A DNA stretch of 64,000 nt. It comes from Psychroserpens luteus (GTDB lineage: Bacteria > Bacteroidota > Bacteroidia > Flavobacteriales > Flavobacteriaceae). The first letter of the stretch is position 1. Every line of letters starts with the position of its first letter. Under the pieces are notes generated by a model. The model saw only the letters and a program-made list of their open reading frames with translations. It did no database searches and was not told the origin of the DNA. Made by a program: the position numbers and the translations under genes. Shown in pieces: positions 13,780-22,700 of the stretch. The stretch spans positions 164,238 to 228,237 of the forward strand of contig NZ_JADILU010000008.1 in NCBI RefSeq assembly GCF_015319355.1, written 5' to 3'.

Positions 13780-16700
13780 TTATTTCAATATTACTTTTTG
13801 AGTTTTTTGAAGTCCGTTGACTAAAGTGACTTTGACAATATAAGTACCTGATGCATTATTTATGTCATTAATTATAACTTCAGATTTAAGACTGTTTTTA
13901 CGTTCTATTAGTACTCTTCCTAATAAATCGTAAACGACGATATCTTTTATAACATTTTTGTTTGATGTTATTTTGATATATTCATTTTTAGGAGCAGAAA
14001 TACTTAAATCTTTAATTTTATTAAATTCTTCAGTACTTAGAGTGTCATCTGTATAACGTAATATAAAACGGTTTTCTATTGCGCCACTATCAGTATTAAA
14101 ACTATAAGGTTGGTTACGTAAATTATGAATAATATTTAATTCTAAATCTTCTAAGTAAATGTTTTGATTCTCATCTTCAAATAAACCATCTACACTGTGT
14201 ATGGCAATGGTGTAATTTCCTGCATCAGGAAAAACAGCTCCAACAGGTACTTGGTCATTTACATTAAAAGGTAATGGACGTCCTTGGATAAGCATGCGTT
14301 CATCATTAATTAGAGAAAATAAATTCATGGCATTGTTTTCTAATCCATAAGCATCAAACATACGATCTTTAGCAAGTGTAGCTCCTTCAATATAACCAAC
14401 TAAACTCGTAGCTGTTTCATTGGAAGGTGAAATAATGCTTAACCAAATTCTATGTCTTTCTAATTCGTTATTGGTAGTTCTTAACTGTTGAGTTCTGTAA
14501 AATTCGCTATTATCATATAATTTATGACGCATAGAATTATCAAAATTCACATCTGTATCTGCTGCTCCGTGATTCATCATGACAAAGAATCCTTGACCTG
14601 AAGCGATATAACCACCAAATGTGCCAGCGCCAGATGAAGCACCAGATGAATTATAAGTTAAGTAGTCATTTACACTATAATTTAAACCAAAATCTTCGTA
14701 AAATGGATCAAGATTAGATGTGCCTATTTGCGTACCATGTGTCCAAATATGAACAGCCCCTTCAATGTTTGTATTGGCAGCTAGGAAATCCTGGGCATCT
14801 ATTGCAGATGGATAAGGGTTTCCTATAAGGTTCCAGTTATCATCATTTCTAGTAACTGTAGTACTAGATGGTCCAGTATAATCAAAACCATTATATGTAC
14901 CACTAGAAATAGGCATGTTAATATTTCCATTGTTAAAAATACCTCTAAAAATAGAATTCACAGCAGTATCTGCAGAAGTATCACTACTGTTTGTGCCAGC
15001 ACGCACAATATATCCTTTACCAAGTGTCATATTTCCAGAGGCAGATGTCCAATCTCCAAATCCTCCTGGAGCATTAGCTGCTACTGTTGGAATCCATTGA
15101 TACTTGTAGGGAGAACTAGGAGAAATACTTGAGAGATTAAAAGCATTAACAGGTGAAGACCAATATATGTAATCTGTATCTCTTACATTAGCAGAATTTC
15201 TTTTAACATCACCAGTACCTGTATTAGTTACATTATCAACTTGAATCAAGCTTGCTCCATTTTCAATCTCAAAATTACCACCTGGTTTAATGTCTGAGAA
15301 GTTTACAATAGTTAGTGAACCATTAGGTTCTATATTTAAACTTCCTCCGTTTTGTATCGTTACATTAAGAGCATCACCATCTGTTGTTCCATTAATATTA
15401 CTTGTATAAGTATCAGGTATGATTACACAGTTTTCAGGGGTAGGTACAACTGCTGGTTTCCAGTTATTAGAATCATTCCAATCATCAGTTGCTCCTGTAA
15501 AATATCTGGTTCTGTTTTCTAACGAAACACTACCTGATGCAGAACAGCCATTTGCTAAAGTAACAGTAGCAGAGAACGACCATACTATTGAAGATTGTAA
15601 ATCAGCAACTGTTGGAACTACATAAATAGTAGAAATAGGTATACCAGTATATGGTACTGTGCCTGCAGGATCTATGAATACATTAAGGGTTGAACCTGTA
15701 GACCATGTTGCTAATGGGCTTACTGTACTATTTCCATATAGTACTACATTGTCTATTGCAACACCATCTCCCCAATCTGAATAATAATAAACTCTAACTC
15801 TTAAATTAGTTTCTCCAGCGTAGGCTGATAAATCATATGTCAAATGGTCAAAACGTGTTCCATAGCCAACGTCATCAGTAATATTATCAATAATACTCCA
15901 AGAAGTGCCACCATTAGTAGATACTTCAATATTAACATTTTCATCAACTGTTAAATTATATCTTGAAAAGTACATGTCTAATTCTAATGTTAAATTGAGA
16001 TATGAAGAAGCATCTAAAACTGCTGAAACTAGCTCATTTTCTGTAGGTATAGCAGCAGAATCGGCATTAGACATAACAAATTTATCTGCACCAAAACCTG
16101 AAGATATCGCAGGAAACCAAACGTTTTCAGATGGTATAAAAGCACTAGTACGTTGCTGCCATTGTGAAATGCCATCATAAGGGGCTCCATTGGATGTTAT
16201 GTTATTTCCGGTAAAACTTCCTAAACCAGCACCTTCGAAATCTTCATCAATAAGATAATCGATTTGCGTATTTGAACTGGCTTCAATTTCAATTGGAGGG
16301 CTATCTTCTCCGCAAATTATAGGTATTGTTGGGGTGAATTCTAGAGTTGCAGGAGCATTTAAAAAGGCTATTATGCGTTCGCGTTCGTAAGACCAGCAAC
16401 CATTATACGCTTCAACCCAAAAAACAGTTGTTGCAGTAATATTTGGTGTTGTCCAATCACCTGTTGTAGTCGTGTCTAGTAATGTGCCACCAGTTTCACT
16501 ATCGTACCACCTAAATGACGAGACACCAGCACTACCTGTAACGCTTAAGTCTACTGTTTCATCTGTACCACAAGCTTCACCATTTGTTATGCTTGTAATT
16601 TGTGCATCACATCTGGGTAAAACGGTAAATAGATAATCCTCTGCTTCACCATATTCAGTATATGCACCATTTGTGTCAAAAGTTTCACAAGCATCAAAAT

Positions 16701-19161
16701 CATATCCAGAATATTCAGCGGGTCTGTAACTATTGTAAAAACGAATACGTAATCTGTAATCTCCCAAAGCCTGTGTGCTTGGTACTACATATCCAAATGT
16801 TGTTGAGGTTGTACCAATTCCGCCTGAGTCATATACTTCTTCGCTATTGTCAAAAGTTCCATCTATATCCCAATCAACCCAAGCTTTAAAATGTCCTCTT
16901 GCATCTCCTTCAACATAAACATTTATTCCTTCACCTTGTTGTTGTGTTGATTTTGTCAAAGCAGTCCAATCTTGATAACCAGGTGTGGTTGTTGACCAAC
17001 CATTACTAAAGTTCGAAACATCATTTAATGTACCAATGAATTCAACACCATCTATGTATCTTGTATTTGCTGAATTAGTTGTACTTGGTGTACAATAACT
17101 AACCGATGTTGTTGCGTTATTGGTTAAGGGACTAGTGGATAAATAATTCGGAGAACAAGCTGAATTATTATAAGCAAAAACAAAGAAATAGTACGTTGTG
17201 TTGCCTGATAAGCCTGATACAGAGAAATTTGTGTTTCCATCATTGTCTGCTACAGTATTTCCAGCACCTACTGTATCACCAATAATGTATGTTGTGCCAT
17301 CTATAGGATTAGGTGTAGTATTTGTGGTATTATAAACCACTAAGTAACTATCAGGTGCTGGTGAAGCAGCTGTGAAGTTACCCGTAATAGTAGTTCCTGA
17401 GACATCTAATGTCAATGCTGTTGGTTGTGTTAATGGTTGAGAACATGGAAATGATTCAGTTACGATTAATGTGTAATCTTCAGCTTCTCCTCTTTCATTT
17501 GTCCCGCAAGATGAAGGGTCATTGTAGAAGTTTCTAATTCTCATTCTATGATCGCCTAAAGAAGCAGTTATTGGGACATTAAAAGTGCCAATATGGATAA
17601 AACTTCTTGTACTAGGATTAATTACTAATTCACCTGCATCATCAAAATCTCCATCATTATTCCAATCAACCCAAATGAAAAATCTATAGGCGAAGCCACT
17701 TAATGTTGCAGAAAAGTTTATAGCTCCTCCTTGAATTTGCGAAACACTATAAGTGCTAGAGAAATTGCCATAACCATCAGTGGAATATCCAGTATTATTA
17801 TTAGTCAGTATATTTGTTCCTATTGCTGTAAAATCGTCAATATATCTATTTGTTGTATCATTTCCTGATGGTATACAATAACTAACTAATGTAGTTGTAT
17901 AATTGGTTAAAGGGCTAGTGGATAAATAATTTGGAGAACAAGCTGAATTGTTATATGAAAAAACAAAGAAATAATAGGTAGTGCCACCTGATAAACCAGA
18001 TACTGAGAAATTTGTATTTCCGTCAGTGTCAGCTACAGTATTTCCAGCACCTATTGTATCGCCAATGGTATATGCTGTGCCATCTATTGGGTTGGGTGTT
18101 GTATTAGTGGTGTTATATACCACTAAGTAGCTATCAGGTGCAGGAGAGGCAGCTGTAAAACTGCCTGTAATAGTTGCATCTGAAGGATTTAATATTAAAG
18201 CTGTTGGCTGTGCTGTTGGCTGAGAACATGGTGATGATGAAGTTACAGTTAATGTGTAATCTTCAGCTTCGCCTCTTTCATTTGTCCCGCAAGATGAAGG
18301 GTCATTGTAGAAGTTTCTAATTCTCATTCTATGATCGCCTAAAGAAGCAGTTATTGGAACATTAAAGGTTCCAGTATGAACAAAATCTCTTGTACTAGGA
18401 TTAATTACTAATTCACCTGCATCATCAAAATCTCCATCATTATTCCAATCGACCCAAATGAAAAATCTATAGGCGAATCCACTTAATGTTGCAGAAAAGT
18501 TTATGGCTCCTCCTTGGTTTTGTGAAACGCTATGTGTACTAGAAAAATTGCCATAACCACCACCAGAATATCCAGTATTATTATTGATTAATATTCCTGT
18601 TCCTGTTGCTGTAAAATCATCAATATATCTATTTGTTGTATTATTTCCTGATGGTATACAATACGCTGGTGTTCCTGGAGTTGTTGAGCAGGTCGTGCTT
18701 AAATTAAAACCTCCACAATTATTTGAAAAATCTGATTCAAACTGTATGGTAAGTGATCCACTAATAGAAGTAATAGTAGGGAGTACAAAAGTTTCACAAG
18801 AAATTCCTGTTCCATGTGCTGATCCACCCCATAACAAAGTTCCTCCCAAACCAACACCATCGTATATTGTTAAAAAGTCCCAGCCTGCTTCTGTTGTTAT
18901 TGAGCCAGTAACTTGAGCATAATTACCTGGAGTAGGGTTAATGACAGAATAACCATCTGAATTATTTGCATAATTACCTCCACTTCCTCCGTTATCATAC
19001 ACTACAGTAGAACAGGTAGTCGTGATATTGTTACCCGAATTAGGAACGATAATTTGTCCAAAACTATTTGAGACCGAAAGAAATAGAATAAATAAGAATG
19101 TAAATCTAAATTTTACACATAAAACATGTGAAGACCTTTTTGAAAAGTACAGTTGTTTCAT
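13780..19161 (-). CDS. Giant secreted protein: CUB-like, GEVED repeats, FN3-like, T9SS type A sorting domain
   Basis: This 1793-residue protein is predicted to be exported by Sec (signal peptide, residues 1-36, ending SNSFGQ) and then by the type IX system. Residues about 40-160 are CUB-like (YDNGGSGGNYANNSDGYSV, WDFLTIYDGVGLGGTLLW). Three GEVED domains start near residues 167, 428 and 689 (FFIWVDWNNDGDFDDAGE, RGEAEDYTL); the first two are followed by FN3-like modules (SYLVVYNTTNTTPNPIDGT). Middle beta domains are Ig-like and MAM/jellyroll-like. From about 1215 on it shares a long region with the protein at 19744. The last 80 residues are a T9SS type A sorting domain (YDLLGRVLIE...SGTYIVKVTLVNGLQKTQKV). 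No catalytic site was recognised; adhesion or matrix function is an inference. Confidence 0.9.
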   Translation of the reverse strand: MKQLYFSKRSSHVLCVKFRFTFLFILFLSVSNSFGQIIVPNSGNNITTTCSTVVYDNGGSGGNYANNSDGYSVINPTPGNYAQVTGSITTEAGWDFLTIYDGVGLGGTLLWGGSAHGTGISCETFVLPTITSISGSLTIQFESDFSNNCGGFNLSTTCSTTPGTPAYCIPSGNNTTNRYIDDFTATGTGILINNNTGYSGGGYGNFSSTHSVSQNQGGAINFSATLSGFAYRFFIWVDWNNDGDFDDAGELVINPSTRDFVHTGTFNVPITASLGDHRMRIRNFYNDPSSCGTNERGEAEDYTLTVTSSSPCSQPTAQPTALILNPSDATITGSFTAASPAPDSYLVVYNTTNTTPNPIDGTAYTIGDTIGAGNTVADTDGNTNFSVSGLSGGTTYYFFVFSYNNSACSPNYLSTSPLTNYTTTLVSYCIPSGNDTTNRYIDDFTAIGTNILTNNNTGYSTDGYGNFSSTYSVSQIQGGAINFSATLSGFAYRFFIWVDWNNDGDFDDAGELVINPSTRSFIHIGTFNVPITASLGDHRMRIRNFYNDPSSCGTNERGEAEDYTLIVTESFPCSQPLTQPTALTLDVSGTTITGNFTAASPAPDSYLVVYNTTNTTPNPIDGTTYIIGDTVGAGNTVADNDGNTNFSVSGLSGNTTYYFFVFAYNNSACSPNYLSTSPLTNNATTSVSYCTPSTTNSANTRYIDGVEFIGTLNDVSNFSNGWSTTTPGYQDWTALTKSTQQQGEGINVYVEGDARGHFKAWVDWDIDGTFDNSEEVYDSGGIGTTSTTFGYVVPSTQALGDYRLRIRFYNSYRPAEYSGYDFDACETFDTNGAYTEYGEAEDYLFTVLPRCDAQITSITNGEACGTDETVDLSVTGSAGVSSFRWYDSETGGTLLDTTTTGDWTTPNITATTVFWVEAYNGCWSYERERIIAFLNAPATLEFTPTIPIICGEDSPPIEIEASSNTQIDYLIDEDFEGAGLGSFTGNNITSNGAPYDGISQWQQRTSAFIPSENVWFPAISSGFGADKFVMSNADSAAIPTENELVSAVLDASSYLNLTLELDMYFSRYNLTVDENVNIEVSTNGGTSWSIIDNITDDVGYGTRFDHLTYDLSAYAGETNLRVRVYYYSDWGDGVAIDNVVLYGNSTVSPLATWSTGSTLNVFIDPAGTVPYTGIPISTIYVVPTVADLQSSIVWSFSATVTLANGCSASGSVSLENRTRYFTGATDDWNDSNNWKPAVVPTPENCVIIPDTYTSNINGTTDGDALNVTIQNGGSLNIEPNGSLTIVNFSDIKPGGNFEIENGASLIQVDNVTNTGTGDVKRNSANVRDTDYIYWSSPVNAFNLSSISPSSPYKYQWIPTVAANAPGGFGDWTSASGNMTLGKGYIVRAGTNSSDTSADTAVNSIFRGIFNNGNINMPISSGTYNGFDYTGPSSTTVTRNDDNWNLIGNPYPSAIDAQDFLAANTNIEGAVHIWTHGTQIGTSNLDPFYEDFGLNYSVNDYLTYNSSGASSGAGTFGGYIASGQGFFVMMNHGAADTDVNFDNSMRHKLYDNSEFYRTQQLRTTNNELERHRIWLSIISPSNETATSLVGYIEGATLAKDRMFDAYGLENNAMNLFSLINDERMLIQGRPLPFNVNDQVPVGAVFPDAGNYTIAIHSVDGLFEDENQNIYLEDLELNIIHNLRNQPYSFNTDSGAIENRFILRYTDDTLSTEEFNKIKDLSISAPKNEYIKITSNKNVIKDIVVYDLLGRVLIERKNSLKSEVIINDINNASGTYIVKVTLVNGLQKTQKVILK
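17097..18663 (-). repeat. Two tandem 783-bp coding repeats (GEVED + FN3-like)
   Basis: Equivalent codons (YCIPSGN) lie at 18663 and 17880, and the third GEVED starts at 17097, so the period is exactly 783 bp (261 codons). Long stretches, for example around 17480-17575 and 18263-18358, are almost identical at the DNA level. This points to recent duplication or ongoing recombination between copies. Confidence 0.85.
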
Positions 19162-19274
19162 AATATTTGGGGCATTAATTGACTTTTATTTTAATTAATT
19201 ATGCTAGTTATAGGTGACATAATTTTAATTAATAAACAAATATAAATAAAAAATACACTTAAACTAACAAAACG

Positions 19275-19324
19275 TACACTTTATCGATGAAATGCATGGT
19301 TAAAATACACTTTATCGATGAAAT
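19275..19324. promoter_or_regulatory. Pair of 19-bp direct repeats upstream of the giant T9SS gene
   Basis: TACACTTTATCGATGAAAT occurs at 19275-19293 and again, unchanged, at 19306-19324, a 31-bp (about three helical turns) spacing. Each copy contains ATCGAT. They lie 114-163 bp upstream of the start of the minus-strand gene at 19161. This is a plausible operator for a DNA-binding regulator; no binding protein can be named. Confidence 0.5.
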
Positions 19325-19448
19325 ACGTATTTGGTAGTCGGTTTTGTTAAGGGACAATTAGCTTGTGATGTGAGATAAAAGTAGTTTCCTGTATCGGAAT
19401 TGTTTTCTTAACATTAATTATGAAACGAAAACGCAACACTGCTTATTT

Positions 19449-19721
19449 ACAAAGTTTTTTGATTTCAAGAGAAAGTATTAGTGTCATTATTTTTTTTCGT
19501 TAGTTTTTCTGAAATATTATAATCTGTGATAAAAAGCTACTTTAATGAATAATGAAAAAGTTTGTTTTAGTTGGTGATTAGGTCTAACAGTGATATTTGT
19601 TTTATATCGTAGAGTTTAATAAATAGTTGTAAATGGTCTTCAGGATCTCAATATGTTTCATTTATATGTGAAACATATGTATAAGAAAAAGACCTTAATT
19701 TTAAATAATTAAGATCTTTTA
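19449..19721 (+). pseudogene. Decayed copy of the HEKIH membrane protein gene
   Basis: This stretch aligns by eye along its length with 13460-13750. The two share TTTTTCTGAAATATTATAA exactly (19504-19522 and 13517-13535). They also share the TTTAATGAAT-ATGA block, the AAATGGT...ATCTCAATAT-TTTC block and the GAAAAAGACCTTAATT end. Several substitutions and small indels break the frame. The bases matching the HEKIH codons now read as Asn-Glu-Lys-Val-Cys, so the metal motif is lost. Like the intact gene, it runs tail to tail into a giant T9SS gene. The rest of the 582-bp gap holds the direct repeats above and AT-rich sequence. Confidence 0.75.
19687..19720 (-). terminator. Intrinsic terminator of the second giant T9SS gene
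   Basis: AAAAGACCTTAATT (19687-19700) pairs with AATTAAGATCTTTT (19707-19720) with one mismatch; on the minus strand it ends in a T-rich tail. It lies 24 bp after the stop at 19744 and is homologous to the hairpin at 13718-13753. Confidence 0.8.
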
Positions 19722-19743
19722 AGTGTTTGTTGAGTATTTAAAG

Positions 19744-22700
19744 TTATTTTTTTAATACTACTTTTTGAATTTTTTGCTTTCCGTTAGATAATTGAACTTT
19801 TACTATATATGTTCCATCAGATAATCTTGTTTCATTTAAAATGAACTCTGATTGATTGATGTCTTTAGTTGTAAAAATCACTCTGCCTACAATGTCATAA
19901 ATAGCTATAGAATTGATGATTCCAATTTCCGAAGTAACTTTTATGTATTCACTTTTAGGAGCAGATATTGAAATACTATCATTATCATCTAATTGGTTTA
20001 CGCCTAAAGCTTCGTTTGTATATCTCAAAATGAATCTATCATTATGTACGCCTGCTTCTATAGTAAAACTATAAGGAGATAGACGAATATCATGAATGAT
20101 GTTTAATGCTGTATCTTCTATATAAATATTTTGATCTTCGTTACTAAAAAGACCATCTATAGTATTTATGGCTATGGTATGACTACCAGTTTCATTGGCT
20201 ATAATGCCTAATGGAACAGTGTCCTCTTGGAGAAAAGGTAATGATCTACCTTGGATAGATAATGTTTCATTCTCTAAAACAGAATAGAAACCACTGTTAT
20301 CACCACTACTAAAGTCATAGCCATCAAATAAACGATCAAAATTATTTGTTGCGTTTTGTACGTAACCGACCAATATGGTATTGGTAATGTTATTTGGTGA
20401 CAGTAAATCTAACCAGATCCTGTGTCGTTCAATGGTGTTTTCGTTACTTTCAGTAGTATTCGTTCTATAGAAATTACTATTGTCATAATTAATGATGAGA
20501 TCGTTAAGGGTATTGTCATACCTCATGCCATTATTAAAAGTAATATTTGATCCAGAGGTTGCGCCATGATTCATCATTACAAAGAACGCTTGTCCTGAGC
20601 CAATGAATAAATCACTTGTGCCTGGTGGATTAGAGCCTGTATTATTGTGTTCTATGTAATCATTACCGTCATAGTTATAAACATAATCTTCATAGAAAGG
20701 ATCAATGGTTGCTGCAGAATATGTTGAATTATGAGGCCAAACATAAACCGTACCATTGATATTGGTGTTTAAGTTTGTAAATGCATTTGCTGATATTGCT
20801 GATGGATAAGGATTACCAAGAAGATTCCAGTTATCATCTTCATTTGTAGCTGTATTTCCAACGCCTGCATATGGTCCACCATTATAATTACCATGAAATA
20901 TTGGTTTATTAATAATACCATTATTTGGTACTCCACTAAACAGTGCAGTATTGCTTGATATAGCATAAGCAGTTGCAGGTATCGTTGGTGGAGTTCCTCC
21001 AAGTCCTCTTACAATATAACCGGTACCATCTGTCATAGCACCAGAAGCGTTAAACCATTCACCATAATTACCTGCTCCATTTCCACCTACTGTTGGAGTC
21101 CAACCAAAAAGCTGACTAGAAGAGGGTGAAATATTGGTGACCTGAAAACTTGCTACTGGTGAAGACCAATAGATATACTCTGTACCCAATACAGCACTTT
21201 CATCAAAATTAGGTGAGCGTTGCATATGAATGTTGCCTGTGTTAACAGCGCTATCATCAACTTGAATTAAGCTAGAGCTACTTTTTAGATTTAAAATTCC
21301 TGTATTTTGTACAGTTACCCATTCTTGTACAATCAATTCTGTGTTAGTTCCAACCTCAAGATATGAATTAGGTAATAAAGTTAAATTTCTAGCTAATGCT
21401 GGTGAAGGGGGAAGTGGGATTAAGTTAACAATATCAGCTATTGGAGCATTACCATTGGAAACAGCAGTAGCTGGTACCACAACACAATCGCTACTATTAG
21501 GTACGCCTGTTGGAGTCCAGTTATTAGCGATGTACCAGTTGTCGTCCACAGATCCATTCCATGTTTTACTACCACCTGTTATTATAACTTCATCTGTAAG
21601 CGTGACAGTTGAGCCATCACATGTAGCATACGTTGATATAGCAGTATAAGTTCCAGCAGTAGTTGCGGTATATGTATTGGTTGTTGCATCAGGTGTTCCA
21701 GAAGTATCAGTTCCTATGTACCATTCTACACCTGTTAGTCTAGAATTACCACTAGGTACAAAGCGCCAAGCTTCATTAGTAACTTCCCAGTTGGTATCTA
21801 AACCGTTTCTGCATGGTGCAACAGCATATTGATTGTTTGGTCCCAATGGTGTAATATCTCCTTGTATACCAACTATGGCATTACCGTCGTTCCATGGAAA
21901 ACTGTCACCATTTTCAATTCTTTTTTCTTCAACATATACTTCAATAATATTTGTAGTTTCGTATAATACCATCATACCAGAATATAACCTGGTAGGATCA
22001 CTATACATTGGTACATCTTTCCACTCTGCAATAAATTTTCTACAACCTACAACCCCTTGGGTTCTTGTAGTAATAGCATTTGCAGGAAGCCCTCTAGGAT
22101 CTATATCATGATATACGCCATATATTGCTTGTTCAAACAAAGCATCATCTGTACCTAAATCTGTACCAACATATGGAAGGTTATTCTCAAATGAATAACC
22201 ACTAGATTCTCCTGGAGTTGGTGTAAATGATGTAGCATTAGCGTCATATTCAAAAGTCAAGATACTATTAGCTCCAATTAAACAATCGCTGTAAGATGAA
22301 TCATAGAAGCAAAATGGAAACCCTAAGGCGGTAGGAGTATCTGCCCATAAATCATCGTCAGCAATAGGAGCATTATTAATTGTCGCTCCTAAGCTAGCTA
22401 TATATGTATATGGTATCTTAACAACATCATAAGATGTTGTTTCATGCATTTGTGCATTGGTTGCTAATTCTATAGAGGTTATACTACAATCTATTATAAA
22501 GCCTGGGTTAGGATTATATGGTGTTATGGCAAAAGGATCTGTGCCTACCTCGTCAATAATCATTTCACAAGAATTAGGTGTGTTGTCTATAGGCGGAGTA
22601 ACACAAGGCTCTGTGATACATATATTAAAAGAGCCAGTGTCAGAAGAGAAACTATCCCAGCTGTAAACTCTTATAAAATAGACGTTGCCTGCAATTAAAC

